NCBI RefSeq assembly: GCF_000732195.1
Contig: NZ_JNNU01000016.1
Coordinates: 87,848 to 151,847, forward strand
Length of the DNA stretch: 64,000 nt
Direction of reading: 5' to 3'
Source of the DNA: Neorhizobium vignae
GTDB taxonomy: Bacteria; Pseudomonadota; Alphaproteobacteria; Rhizobiales; Rhizobiaceae
The position numbers were made by a program, and so were the translations under genes. Positions 1-8,400 of the stretch are shown in pieces; position 1 is the first letter of the stretch; every line of letters starts with the position of its first letter. The notes below the pieces were generated by a model. That model did no database searches, was not told where the DNA came from, and saw only the letters and a program-made list of their open reading frames with translations.

Positions 1-1
1 C

Positions 2-202
2 GCTTTCGAGAATTACGAGATCGCCGCCTACAAGTCGCTTATCACCATCGCCGAACATGGCGGCTTTCCGGGACTGGCGCCGGCGCTGAAAAGCAATCTC
101 GAGGAAGAGATCGCCATGGCCAAATGGCTGGACGACAATCTGGAGAGCGTGACGATGAAGTTCGCCTCGCTCAAGGAAGCGGGCGAACGCGCAAAAATCT
201 GA
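2..202 (+). CDS. YciF/DUF892-type ferritin-like protein, C-terminal part (5' end outside window)
   Basis: Only the last 66 codons are present; the reading frame is open from base 2 to a TGA at 200-202. The translated tail begins AFENYEIAAYKSL and continues with an EEEIAMAKWLDDNL segment, the usual last helix pair of the DUF892 (YciE/YciF) ferritin-like family. These are four-helix-bundle proteins whose Glu and His residues bind a di-iron centre, often made under stress. The visible Glu residues (FENYE, LEEEIAMA) fit that pattern. The family is common in rhizobia, often in stress or general-response genes. A strong hairpin follows 22 bases after the stop. The N-terminal half, and so the rest of the metal site, cannot be assessed. 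Confidence 0.75.
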   Translation, partial: AFENYEIAAYKSLITIAEHGGFPGLAPALKSNLEEEIAMAKWLDDNLESVTMKFASLKEAGERAKI

Positions 203-223
203 CCAAGACCGTTCGTTGACCAA

Positions 224-253
224 TGGATCCTGCGGGCAAGCCCGCAGGATCCA
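224..253. terminator. Perfect 14-bp inverted repeat after the DUF892 gene, probable terminator
   Basis: Arms TGGATCCTGCGGGC (224-237) and its exact complement (240-253) are separated by two bases (AA), giving a very stable hairpin. No T-tract follows, so this could be a terminator of the rho-assisted kind, an mRNA 3' end stabiliser, or a small palindromic repeat. It lies between the DUF892 gene and the convergent dehydrogenase gene, where a bidirectional terminator is expected. Confidence 0.55.
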
Positions 254-392
254 GATTGCGGCATGACTGCCAGTATTCATGAAGTAGCGGAAAACAGGCT
301 GGCGACGGAAAACCGGACCGACGTTCCCTCCGGACGACTGCCAGTCCGGTGGCTCCCGCTTCCTTAACAGGCGTTGGCCAGGGCCGGATTTC

Positions 393-1388
393 TCAGAGGG
401 CGAGTTCGCGCCGGAGCGTTTCCAGGCGTTCCATGGCAACAACGCCATCGGTAATCGACGGTGCGGGTGTTGTCGCCCCCGCAAGCGCGGGGACCACATC
501 GGCCAGCAACGAATGGTAACCCTTCGGATCCTCGTTGGCTGCAGCGGTGAAGTTCGGCTTCCACGCCAGCGTGTCGCAGTCCTCCTTCAGCGTTGCGCCC
601 AGGTCGTCGATCTTGAAGGGCGGATTGCGATGCCAGCGGATTTCGATCACGTCCTCCACCTCGATACGCTGATGGTCGCCCATCAGCTCGATCCGCTCGA
701 CCGGCGTGCCGCGCGACTGGATCGTACCCATGGCGATGTTGCCGATCGCTCCGCATTCGAACTCAAAGGCGACATGGAAGAGCAGTCGGCCCGGAGTTTT
801 TTCCACCTTGCGGGTCGAGATCGAACGAACCGGCGACACGAGAAAGGACGCCAGATCCATGTAGTGAACGCAGTGATGCAGGAAAAAGCCGGTATAATCG
901 ACATTGCCGGCAAAATAGCCCGGTGCCGTCATGTAATAACCGGTCAGCCCGAGCACGTCCCCGAAGCGGCCGGACTTGACGATATTCGCCGCCATGCGGT
1001 TGCCGATCGAATAGCGCTTCATGAAGCCGAGCAGCAGCGGCTTCTTTGCCTTTTCCGAAGCGGCCAGAAGCTCCCGCGCCCCGGCGGCGGAACCCGATGG
1101 CGGTTTTTCCATGAAGACAGGCAAGCCCCGTTCGAGCGCCGCCTTGCCGAAGGCGAGATGCTGATCCGGGCCGACGGCCATCCCGACCGCATCGATGCCG
1201 TGGGTCGAAAGCAGGGTTTGCGCGTCCGTCGTCAGGTTGGCAACGCCGAATTGCCGGCCGGCGTCCTTCAGGCGTTTGCCGTCGATGTCGCACAGCGCGA
1301 CGATCTCGACGTCGTGGCGCACGAGTTGGGGAAGCAGCATCTGGGTTGCGTGAACGCCGCAACCGATCCAACCGATTTTCAAAGTCAT
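393..1388 (-). CDS. Gfo/Idh/MocA family NAD(P)-dependent oxidoreductase
   Basis: 331 residues. The N-terminus MTLKIGWIGCGVHAT holds the GxGxxG dinucleotide-binding motif of a Rossmann fold. An EKPPSG segment near residue 108 is the conserved EKP motif, whose Lys is catalytic in this family, and an HHCVHYMDL segment in the second domain gives candidate substrate-binding His residues. Family members oxidise or reduce sugars, inositols and their derivatives. The start at 1388 is chosen because its ATG overlaps the stop of the upstream isomerase gene (ATGA), a coupling that recurs through this operon; the frame is open further upstream but starts there would overlap the isomerase widely. It is the last gene of the minus-strand sugar operon and probably acts on the imported sugar together with the isomerase. 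Substrate unknown. Confidence 0.88.
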   Translation of the reverse strand: MTLKIGWIGCGVHATQMLLPQLVRHDVEIVALCDIDGKRLKDAGRQFGVANLTTDAQTLLSTHGIDAVGMAVGPDQHLAFGKAALERGLPVFMEKPPSGSAAGARELLAASEKAKKPLLLGFMKRYSIGNRMAANIVKSGRFGDVLGLTGYYMTAPGYFAGNVDYTGFFLHHCVHYMDLASFLVSPVRSISTRKVEKTPGRLLFHVAFEFECGAIGNIAMGTIQSRGTPVERIELMGDHQRIEVEDVIEIRWHRNPPFKIDDLGATLKEDCDTLAWKPNFTAAANEDPKGYHSLLADVVPALAGATTPAPSITDGVVAMERLETLRRELAL

Positions 1389-2266
1389 CGACGATATTCC
1401 GTAAGCAGGAGATGGGATTTCATGAATGCGCTCGCGGCCGCGAGGCGATCGCTCTCGTCCTCGTGGGGCGGGCGCCATTGGGCAAACGGCACACCGAAGC
1501 GGTCGTCATTGCGCCGGAACGGTTCCAGCGAGACCGGCCCCTTGTAACCGATCTCGTGAAGCGCCCGGCAGACATCGACCCAATCGGTAGAGCCCGTGCC
1601 TGGAAAGCCGCGGTGATTTTCATTGGCCTGGAAATGCACCAGCCGGCCACCGGCTAGCCGGATGGCCTCGGCGATCGAGCTTTCCTCCATGTGCATGTGG
1701 AAGGTGTCGAGCATCAGCTTGACGGCTGGGTGATCGACGGCATCCAGCAGTTCCATCGCCTGTTTCGTGGTGCAAAGAACGTCGCTTTCGAAGCGGTTGA
1801 GCGGCTCGACGGCCAGCACAACACCCATTTTGGCAGCGTGGTCTCCGGCTTGCCTCAGGCCTTTGACGCAACGCTCCTTGCGGGCCAGCCGTTCGGCCTC
1901 GTCGACCGGCTGCGGGGCACGGCCGGCAAACACGAGAGGATTGCCGGTCAGCGGCCCGCCGACGATCTTCGAACCGAGGCCTGCCGCGCAATCGGCGGTG
2001 TATTTCAGGTATTCGACACCGGCCCGATGGGCTTCGCCATCGGCCGACGCAAGGTTACGCTGGAGGTTGACGCGGGCTGCGAGCACGACGCCGAGACCGG
2101 CATCGTCGAGCGCCTTCTTCGTTTCCCTGATGTCGAGTTCGCCGGCTTCCGGGACCAGAAGCTCCACGAAGTCAAAACCGTGCTGACGCATCTTTGCAAA
2201 CAGCGGAAAATGCTCGGCCGTGAAGGGCCTGGCATACTGCATGGAAATCAACCCGATGGGGTTCAT
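1385..2266 (-). CDS. Sugar phosphate isomerase/epimerase (xylose isomerase-like TIM barrel)
   Basis: 293 residues, typical of the AP-endonuclease-2/xylose-isomerase-like TIM barrel family. Metal-ligand segments appear in the expected order: EPLNRFES, LMLDTFHMHMEE, HFQANENHRG and a final LEPFRR, giving the Glu/Asp/His/Glu set that holds a divalent metal. Family members interconvert ketoses and aldoses or epimerise them (D-tagatose 3-epimerase, hydroxypyruvate isomerase, inosose isomerase). It precedes the Gfo/Idh/MocA dehydrogenase with a 4-base ATGA overlap and follows the permease gene by 55 bases, so it belongs to the same transcript. The pairing of this family with Gfo/Idh/MocA enzymes is common in inositol and rare-sugar loci. 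The exact reaction cannot be assigned. Confidence 0.87.
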   Translation of the reverse strand: MNPIGLISMQYARPFTAEHFPLFAKMRQHGFDFVELLVPEAGELDIRETKKALDDAGLGVVLAARVNLQRNLASADGEAHRAGVEYLKYTADCAAGLGSKIVGGPLTGNPLVFAGRAPQPVDEAERLARKERCVKGLRQAGDHAAKMGVVLAVEPLNRFESDVLCTTKQAMELLDAVDHPAVKLMLDTFHMHMEESSIAEAIRLAGGRLVHFQANENHRGFPGTGSTDWVDVCRALHEIGYKGPVSLEPFRRNDDRFGVPFAQWRPPHEDESDRLAAASAFMKSHLLLTEYRR

Positions 2267-2321
2267 CGTATCGTCCTCTTTTACATTCCGTTTCGTCGGC
2301 TGCGCCGACCAATCCCTGCTC

Positions 2322-3152
2322 TCATCCCTTGACCGCGCCCTGGGTCAGCCCACCGATCAGGCGCCGCTGCACGAGAAGGAAAAGGATGGTCGCAGGCATT
2401 GCGCCGACGACTGCGCCGGCCGCCAGCAGTCCCCATTCGATCTGGTATTCGCCGATCAGCGTCTGGATCGCGACCGTGACCGGGCGCACGTTCCTCCCGC
2501 CGAGCGTCAGCGCATAAAGATATTCGTTCCAGGCGGTGATGAAGATGTAGATGCCGGTCGAGATGATGCCCGGCATGGTCAGCGGCAGGACTATCTTGCG
2601 CAGCGCCGACAGGCGCGAACATCCGTCGGTCATCGCCGCTTCGTCGAGGCTTTTCGGGATGGCGCCGATATAGCTTGTCAGCATCCACACCGCGAACGGG
2701 ATCGCCACCGTCGCATTGGCGAGGATCAGGCCGAAATGGGTATCGAGGATGTTGAAGCGGCGCATCAAAACGAAGAGGGGCAGGATGAGCAGCACGATCG
2801 GGAACATGTTGATCAGCAGGAACTGCAGCATCAACAGCTTGCGGCCCGGAAAACGAAAGCGCGAGAAGGCATAGGCCGCCGTGACAGAGACGATAAGCCC
2901 GACGACAACCGTGCCGGCGGCGATGATCAGGCTGTCCAGCATGTTCTTGAGGAAGGATGTCTGCTCGATGAGCCGCACGTAGTTGTCGAGGCTCCAGCCG
3001 AGCGGCGAAAGCGACACGCCCGTCGCACTCAACACCGCGGTCGGCGTCAGCGATGTCAGGATCATCCAGGCAAAGGGCGCCATGGCGAAGAGGACGATCA
3101 GCAGGACCGGAAGGTCGGTGGTGATGATCCGGCGAAGTGCACTTTGTTTCAT
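2322..3152 (-). CDS. Carbohydrate ABC transporter permease, MalG/CUT1 type
   Basis: 276 residues with about six hydrophobic segments. The cytoplasmic EAA loop reads EAAMTDGCSRLSALRKI followed by VLPLTMPG, the site that docks with the ATPase. The C-terminus LVQRRLIGGLTQGAVKG is the usual ending of MalG-like permeases. It is the inner-membrane partner of the MalF-like permease just upstream, with which it overlaps by ATGA (3149-3152). The ATPase for the pair is most likely the divergent gene at 7119-8192. Confidence 0.93.
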   Translation of the reverse strand: MKQSALRRIITTDLPVLLIVLFAMAPFAWMILTSLTPTAVLSATGVSLSPLGWSLDNYVRLIEQTSFLKNMLDSLIIAAGTVVVGLIVSVTAAYAFSRFRFPGRKLLMLQFLLINMFPIVLLILPLFVLMRRFNILDTHFGLILANATVAIPFAVWMLTSYIGAIPKSLDEAAMTDGCSRLSALRKIVLPLTMPGIISTGIYIFITAWNEYLYALTLGGRNVRPVTVAIQTLIGEYQIEWGLLAAGAVVGAMPATILFLLVQRRLIGGLTQGAVKG

Positions 3153-4078
3153 CGTTCCACCTCGCGCATCGTACGGGAGAGATAGAGAACCACAAAGGCG
3201 CCGAGCAGGATCGTGAAGGTGACGGCGATCGCGGTGCCGTATCCGAAATCAAGGTTCTGGCGCGCCTTGACGAAGGCATAAAGCGGCAAGGTATGCGTGG
3301 CATAACCGGGGCCGCCGCCGGTCATGACGAAGATGACATCCATGGAATTGGCGACCCAGATTACCCGCAGCAAACCGGCGGTGGCAAGCACCGGCGCGAT
3401 GCCCGGCAGCGTGATATGGACGAACTGCCGCCAGGTGGAAGCACCATCGATCGACGCCGCTTCATATTGGCTGCGCGGAATACCCTGAAGACCGGCAAGG
3501 ATCATCACCGCGAAGAAGGGAAAACCCTGCCAGGTCAGGGTGGCGATGATCGCATAGATCGCCACTTTCGGATCGGCGAGCCACGGAACTGCGGACTGGA
3601 CGATCGACAGGTAGATGAGGATGTCGTTGAGCACGCCCGTATTCGGATCATAGATCCAGCGCCACATCAGAGCGATCACAACGCTCGGCAGCGCCCAGGG
3701 AATGATGATGAGCGCCCGTGCCAGTCCACGCCAGGGAAACTCGCGATTGAGAAGCAGGGCCGCGACAAGCCCGAGCCCCATCTGCAATGGTACGGTCAAT
3801 CCGATCCAGATGATGGTGTTCCACAACGCCGTCCAGAAGACCGGATCGTTGAACAGCTTGACGTAGTTGCCGAAGCCTACGAACTTGCTGGCATTGGGGC
3901 GAAACAGGATCAGGTCGTAGAAGCTGGTGAAGACGGCCTGCGCCATCGGCATGAAGACGATGACGACGGTCACCACGACAGCCGGTGCAAGCAGCCAGTA
4001 CGGCAGAAGCCGTTCCGAATGCCAGCTGAACAGCGTGCGGCGCTCCACGGGAGAAGGGTTCGATCGGGACATGCGCAT
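3149..4078 (-). CDS. Carbohydrate ABC transporter permease, MalF/CUT1 type
   Basis: About 309 residues, starting with a cytoplasmic tail and then YWLLAPAVVVTVVIV, the first membrane segment of MalF-like permeases. The EAA loop reads EAASIDGASTWRQFVHI followed by TLPGIAP. Two ATGs two codons apart (4078 and 4072) follow a GAGG ribosome site; 4078 is taken here and 4072 is equally possible, while the open frame up to 4111 lacks a good ribosome site. It forms a heterodimeric channel with the MalG-like permease. A hairpin separates it from the binding-protein gene upstream. Confidence 0.92.
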   Translation of the reverse strand: MRMSRSNPSPVERRTLFSWHSERLLPYWLLAPAVVVTVVIVFMPMAQAVFTSFYDLILFRPNASKFVGFGNYVKLFNDPVFWTALWNTIIWIGLTVPLQMGLGLVAALLLNREFPWRGLARALIIIPWALPSVVIALMWRWIYDPNTGVLNDILIYLSIVQSAVPWLADPKVAIYAIIATLTWQGFPFFAVMILAGLQGIPRSQYEAASIDGASTWRQFVHITLPGIAPVLATAGLLRVIWVANSMDVIFVMTGGGPGYATHTLPLYAFVKARQNLDFGYGTAIAVTFTILLGAFVVLYLSRTMREVER

Positions 4079-4100
4079 CCAGCCTCGAGGCGGGGAAAGA

Positions 4101-4127
4101 GGTCCCGACACAGGACGTGCCGGGACC
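4101..4127 (-). other. Intercistronic hairpin between binding protein and permease
   Basis: Arms GGTCCCG (4101-4107) and CGGGACC (4121-4127), with an inner CAC/GTG pairing, form a hairpin just after the stop of the binding-protein gene. In ABC operons such hairpins commonly protect the upstream mRNA and keep the binding protein more abundant than the permeases. Similar hairpins follow the binding-protein genes at 38.7 and 56.2 kb. Confidence 0.6.
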
Positions 4128-4138
4128 GGAGGCGACTT

Positions 4139-5338
4139 TTACTGGGCGAACAGCGTCTGCAGCTGTTCCATCATCTGCTTGGGCGTGATCTGGCCGGTCA
4201 GCGCCTGCTGCATGTTCGTCTGCCAGGCCGTGTTGACGAATTCGGAGACCGCCGAGGTCTGCGGCAGCACCCTGGCGAACGGCAAGGATTGTACGGTTGC
4301 TTCGACGAAACGGCGCTCATGGAGTTTCCAGTCGGCAGAGCCGCTCTTTGTGACGGTCAGCTGGCCTGTCGCTCCGTTGAAGGCGACGTTGTTCTGCCCT
4401 TCGGCCAGGAAGGAAATCCACTTCCAGGCAGCGTCCTTGACCGAGGACGAGGAGAAGATCGCAAGCGACTCGTCGCCGTAGGACGTCCATTGACCATTGC
4501 CGCATTTCGGAACCGGCACGGCGGAAACCTTGTCGCCGAGGGCAGCAACGAGATCCTTGGACGAACCGATATGGTGGATGGTCATGGCCGTCTTGCCGGA
4601 TTTGAACGCGGCGACGATTTCCTGGAAACCATCATTCGGCGCGGACGGCGGAATGACCTTGTCCTTCTGGAAGAGATCGACCAGCCATTGATTGGCGGCG
4701 ATCGCCTCGGGCCTGGTCAGGCCACCCGGCTTCAGTTCGGCGCCCTGGGACAGGACGAAGGCGCCCCATTGGTCCCAGCCGCCCTTGCCGCCGCGCAAGC
4801 CGAAGCCGTAGGTCTGCGGCGCATTGGTGAGCCTGATCGCCGCATTGCGGAAATCTTCACAGGTCTTGGGTGGCTGCAGACCAGCCGCCTGGAAGAGATC
4901 GGTCCGGTAATAGAGATAAAGAACCACGTACTGGATAGGCAGGTAATACTGCTTTCCGTCCGGACCCTTGTTCAGGTCGAGCAGGTTGTCCAGCAGGTCG
5001 GCCTTGCCCTTCCACGCGTCGAGTTGCTTGCCGATCGGCTCCAGCGCGCCCATTTCGGCAAGCCGGGGCTGGGCAAAGAGCTTCACCATCGCCGCATCGG
5101 GCGCATTGCCGCCGACCAGCGCGGTATAAAGATTATCGTAGTAGCTGTTCCACGGCACGTTCTCGGCTTCGACCTTGATGCCGGGATTGGCTGTCTCGAA
5201 CTTCTTGACCAGGTCCGACATCGGGTTCGCCGGGTTGTCGAAATGGTACCAGAAGCGGACGGTTTCCGCCCTCGCCTGACCGAACGCGGCCGAAACCGCA
5301 AAAGCGGCGCCGAGCGCGAGTGTCTTCAGAAATTTCAT
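4139..5338 (-). CDS. Extracellular solute-binding protein family 1 (sugar ABC importer)
   Basis: 399 residues. The signal peptide is MKFLKTLALGAAFAVSAAFG followed by QARAETV, with an AXA cleavage site, so the mature protein is periplasmic. The body shows family 1 features: an N-terminal VRFWYHFDNPAN segment, VKKFETANPGIKVEAE, and a mid-protein PIQYVVLYLYYRTDLF segment that contributes to the sugar cleft. The start is set at 5338, just after an AAGAGGAGGAG ribosome site; an in-frame ATG 24 bases upstream has none. It lies 25 bases after the alpha/beta hydrolase gene, in the same operon. Its ligand is presumably a carbohydrate or an acylated sugar, given the hydrolase. Confidence 0.93.
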   Translation of the reverse strand: MKFLKTLALGAAFAVSAAFGQARAETVRFWYHFDNPANPMSDLVKKFETANPGIKVEAENVPWNSYYDNLYTALVGGNAPDAAMVKLFAQPRLAEMGALEPIGKQLDAWKGKADLLDNLLDLNKGPDGKQYYLPIQYVVLYLYYRTDLFQAAGLQPPKTCEDFRNAAIRLTNAPQTYGFGLRGGKGGWDQWGAFVLSQGAELKPGGLTRPEAIAANQWLVDLFQKDKVIPPSAPNDGFQEIVAAFKSGKTAMTIHHIGSSKDLVAALGDKVSAVPVPKCGNGQWTSYGDESLAIFSSSSVKDAAWKWISFLAEGQNNVAFNGATGQLTVTKSGSADWKLHERRFVEATVQSLPFARVLPQTSAVSEFVNTAWQTNMQQALTGQITPKQMMEQLQTLFAQ

Positions 5339-5363
5339 AGTCTCCTCCTCTTGATCGTTCACG

Positions 5364-6347
5364 TCATCGACGTTGTGTCAGTCGCCTTGCTGCACTGCCT
5401 GCGGCCGCCAACGCCTCCCGCGCGGCCGAAAGTTCATTGGTGTTTTGCAGGAAACCGTGGATGACGCCCGGCACGACGTGCAGTTCGTCGTCCCGGCCGA
5501 GAGCCTTGAGGCGCTGGCTCAGGCTCAAGGTGTCGGAAAGCAGCGGGTCCACCGCCGCCGCCATCAGATAAAGCGGCGGCAGCGTCACCAGGGCCGCATC
5601 GGACGCCATGAGGGGGCAGGCAAGCGGATCGTCCCCGACGGCGCGCTCACCGGCATAGAACGACCAGTAGCGCTGCATCTTTCCGCGTGTGAGCCCCGGG
5701 CCTTCGGCGAAATGGACGTAGGATGCCGTTTCGAAAGAACGCGCATAAGTGCCGTAAAAGAGCAGCGCGGCATCCGGCAGCCGTCGGCCATCGGATTGTT
5801 CATGCAGTATCGCTGCCAGAGCAATGTTGGCTCCCGCCGAGTCGCCGGAAATGACCAGGGGGCCAGGGCGGACGCCCTCGCCGGCGGTCACCTCGAAAAG
5901 ACCACGCAGCGTTGCAACGATATCCAATAGCCCTGCCGGATAGGGCGCTTCCGGGGCCAGCCGGTAATCGGGCATCACGACCGGCATGCCGCTTTCCAAC
6001 GCTAGAACCCGCGCGCAACGCTCATGGGTTTCCGGCGAGCAGAAGGCGAAGCCCCCGCCATGCACGAACAGGATGGCGCCATCCGCGGCATCCGGCGGCA
6101 CGCACACCTTGAGGCGACAGCGGGCCGAACCAAGGCGCGTATCTTGCGCTACCCAAACCTCCCCGACGTTTGCCATGGCTGGCAGATTGACATTCCACCG
6201 CATATTGGCAGCAAGCGTCTGTGCACGACCTTCCGCCGGTGGAAGGGTCGTCGGATCCGGCAGAGGTCCGAGTTCCGCCGCAACCCGCAGCGTCAGCGCC
6301 AGCATTTCGTCGGAAAGCGTCCCCGGCAGCTGGGAGAGGTCGTTCAC
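5364..6347 (-). CDS. Alpha/beta hydrolase of the hormone-sensitive-lipase (HSL) type
   Basis: 327 residues. HGGGFAF at about residues 96-102 is the HSL-family oxyanion-hole motif. GDSAGAN at 168-174 carries the nucleophile (Ser170) and VIHGFL near the C-terminus carries the catalytic His; an Asp in AAVDPLLSD completes the triad. Members hydrolyse short acyl esters. There is no signal peptide, so it is probably cytoplasmic and could deacylate an imported ester. Its ATG overlaps the GntR gene's stop as ATGA (6344-6347), so the regulator and the enzyme are translationally coupled. Confidence 0.9.
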   Translation of the reverse strand: MNDLSQLPGTLSDEMLALTLRVAAELGPLPDPTTLPPAEGRAQTLAANMRWNVNLPAMANVGEVWVAQDTRLGSARCRLKVCVPPDAADGAILFVHGGGFAFCSPETHERCARVLALESGMPVVMPDYRLAPEAPYPAGLLDIVATLRGLFEVTAGEGVRPGPLVISGDSAGANIALAAILHEQSDGRRLPDAALLFYGTYARSFETASYVHFAEGPGLTRGKMQRYWSFYAGERAVGDDPLACPLMASDAALVTLPPLYLMAAAVDPLLSDTLSLSQRLKALGRDDELHVVPGVIHGFLQNTNELSAAREALAAAGSAARRLTQRR

Positions 6348-7030
6348 TGTGTCGCCTCCGGGAAAACCTCAGGCCCGAGATCGACGATGGTCGCGATATG
6401 ATGACGCATGGCAGCGGTCGCCCGCGCTATGTCGCCGCTTTCGATCGCGTCGATGATGCTGCGATGCCGCAATGCCGTTGCCTCGAGATCCCGCGCCATC
6501 GGGCTGCGAGAAATCTTGAACCGGTGATTGTGCACGAGGCAGCGATGAAGGATCGGATCGAGCGCCGGCAGGTTGGCATCTTCGAAAATGCGCCGATGGA
6601 AATCGCGGTCGAAGGCTGCAAGCTCCAATTCGTCACCCGCCGCCGCCGCAAGCAGCATCTTGTCGAGGAAGCCATCGAGTTCCTTGACCAGCGTACGGCT
6701 GCGAGCGCGCATGACGCGTGCCATGCCGTTGCCCTCTATCTGCTGGCGCAGCCGGAACATCTCGATTGCCTCGTCTTCCGTGCACTCGGAAACCTGCGTC
6801 CCACGATGCCCCCGGCGACGAACCAGCCCTTCCTCCTGAAGCTGCAGGAGCGCCTCGCGGACGGTGCCCTGACTGCACTGGAAGTGGGCCGCAAGCTCGA
6901 GTTCCGTAAGGCCGGTTCCCGGCGCCAGCGTTCCGAGCATGATGTCGCGCTTCAACGCATTGAAGGCAGCGCCCGCCTTGGGCGATCTGATCGATGTCGA
7001 TCTAGCGGAAAAATAGGCCATCTCATTCAT
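6344..7030 (-). CDS. GntR family transcriptional regulator (FadR/FCD subgroup)
   Basis: About 228 residues. An N-terminal winged helix-turn-helix covers roughly residues 20-85 (AFNALKRDIMLGTLAPG, then CSQGTVREALLQLQEEGLV). An all-helical FCD domain follows, with Asp/His residues (FDRDFHRRIFE, HNHRF, RHRSIIDAI) that in this family bind a metal and a carboxylate effector. The start could be 7030 (MNEMAYF) or 7021 (MAYF); neither has a strong ribosome site. It is the first gene of the minus-strand operon, and the 22-bp palindrome at 7061-7082 lies immediately upstream, between it and the divergent ATPase gene. That is the expected place for its operator controlling both directions. Confidence 0.92.
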   Translation of the reverse strand: MNEMAYFSARSTSIRSPKAGAAFNALKRDIMLGTLAPGTGLTELELAAHFQCSQGTVREALLQLQEEGLVRRRGHRGTQVSECTEDEAIEMFRLRQQIEGNGMARVMRARSRTLVKELDGFLDKMLLAAAAGDELELAAFDRDFHRRIFEDANLPALDPILHRCLVHNHRFKISRSPMARDLEATALRHRSIIDAIESGDIARATAAMRHHIATIVDLGPEVFPEATQ

Positions 7031-7060
7031 CCAGCCGGTTGCGCATTTCAACAACTATCA

Positions 7061-7082
7061 TTATCGATATTGATATCGATAA
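7061..7082. promoter_or_regulatory. Perfect palindrome, probable GntR operator in divergent promoter
   Basis: Arms TTATCGATAT (7061-7070) and ATATCGATAA (7073-7082) are exact complements around a central TG. The AT-rich palindrome stands in otherwise GC-rich DNA, midway between the GntR gene and the divergent ATPase gene. Binding here could shut off both transcripts. Assignment to the adjacent GntR protein is inference from position. Confidence 0.75.
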
Positions 7083-7118
7083 CTGGCGTCAAGCTTGAAA
7101 AATAGTCGGGAGGACCTC

Positions 7119-8192
7119 GTGGCTGGCATAGCGTTGAAGAAAATCCGGAAGTCGTATGGCGCCCTGCAGGTCATCCACGACATCAATATCGAGATCCGAA
7201 GCGGCGAATTCCTGGTTCTCGTCGGCCCTTCCGGATGCGGGAAATCGACGCTTCTGCGCATGATCGCCGGGCTGGAGGAGATTTCCGGTGGCGAACTGGA
7301 TATCGAAGGCCGCACGGTCAACCTGCTTCCGCCGGCCGAGCGCAACATCGCCATGGTCTTTCAGGATTACGCTCTCTACCCGCATATGAGCGTGCGGGAA
7401 AACATGTCGTTCGGCCTCAGGATGCGCGGCGGCGACGACCGGGAAATCGAAAGCCGCGTCGGTCAGGCCGCAGATGTCCTCAAGATCAGGGATTATCTCG
7501 ATCGCCGGCCGGCACAATTGTCGGGCGGCCAGCGCCAGCGCGTCGCCATGGGCCGTGCCATTGTCCGCGAGCCGGCGGCCTTCCTGTTCGACGAACCGCT
7601 TTCCAACCTCGACGCGGCGCTGCGCGTCGAGATGCGCCTGGAAATCGCAAAACTGCATAACCGCATGAAGGCGACCACGGTTTATGTCACGCACGATCAG
7701 GTGGAGGCCATGACGCTGGCCGACCGCATCGTGGTGATGAACGGCGGCGTGGTGGAGCAGATCGGCAAGCCGCTCGATCTCTATCACAAGCCGTCGAGCC
7801 TCTTCGTCGCCCAGTTCATCGGCAGCCCGACCATGAACATCCTGCCGGCGAAGCTCGCCTCCGAGGGAGAACGCCTGACACTTCTGGGAAAGACTGCGGC
7901 TGGCAGCATTCCTGGTGCGAGCGCGCTTGCCGGCCAGGAGGTCATGCTTGGAATTCGTCCTGAAGAACTGGCCCCCTGTTCCCCCGAACAGGCCTGGTTC
8001 AGCGGTGAACTGATGGTGGCCGAACGGCTCGGCAGCCAGACCTACGGTTATGTCGAAGTGGGCCATTCGAAAATGCTGACGGTCGAGTTCCCCCGAGAGC
8101 GCGACATCACGGTCGGCGAAACGATACATGTGAAGGGCAATCCCGCGAGAGTGCACCTGTTCGCCGCCGAGACCGGCAAAAGGCTGAACTGA
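7119..8192 (+). CDS. Carbohydrate ABC transporter ATP-binding protein, MalK/UgpC type
   Basis: 357 residues. Walker A GPSGCGKST is at about 36-44, the signature LSGGQRQR and Walker B FLFDEPLSNLD follow, and a C-terminal OB-fold-like regulatory region (from about residue 240) contains the GIRPEEL motif typical of MalK-like ATPases. The start is the GTG at 7119, four bases after a GGGAGGA ribosome site; an upstream in-frame TTG (7095) has no such site. It is transcribed divergently from the operon carrying its likely permeases and binding protein, across the palindrome at 7061-7082. Confidence 0.93.
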   Translation: MAGIALKKIRKSYGALQVIHDINIEIRSGEFLVLVGPSGCGKSTLLRMIAGLEEISGGELDIEGRTVNLLPPAERNIAMVFQDYALYPHMSVRENMSFGLRMRGGDDREIESRVGQAADVLKIRDYLDRRPAQLSGGQRQRVAMGRAIVREPAAFLFDEPLSNLDAALRVEMRLEIAKLHNRMKATTVYVTHDQVEAMTLADRIVVMNGGVVEQIGKPLDLYHKPSSLFVAQFIGSPTMNILPAKLASEGERLTLLGKTAAGSIPGASALAGQEVMLGIRPEELAPCSPEQAWFSGELMVAERLGSQTYGYVEVGHSKMLTVEFPRERDITVGETIHVKGNPARVHLFAAETGKRLN

Positions 8193-8400
8193 GCCTGAGC
8201 CGTTCACACGATCCGGGAGAACTCCAGCGTGAAGCGAAGGCGACCATCGTAGAAGTTACCCGCCGATGCTGATGCCCAGGATCGCTCCGGCGGCTTCGGA
8301 TTGGATGTGACGGACGCGGACGGTAAACCGTCTGGCGGTTGCCTCGGCGTGACCATGGTTCATAGTGGCCGCCGGGACCGGCTAAATCAGAGTGGGAAGC

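Noticed and set aside
3137..5464. A 775-codon open frame on the plus strand opposite the first permease and binding-protein genes
   Set aside because: Same reason: antisense to clear ABC genes, with no domain, signal peptide or ribosome site of its own.
8193..8400. Possible truncated gene between the ATPase and LysR genes
   Set aside because: A short minus-strand frame (about 35 codons from an ATG) is open but shows no family pattern and no ribosome site worth naming.
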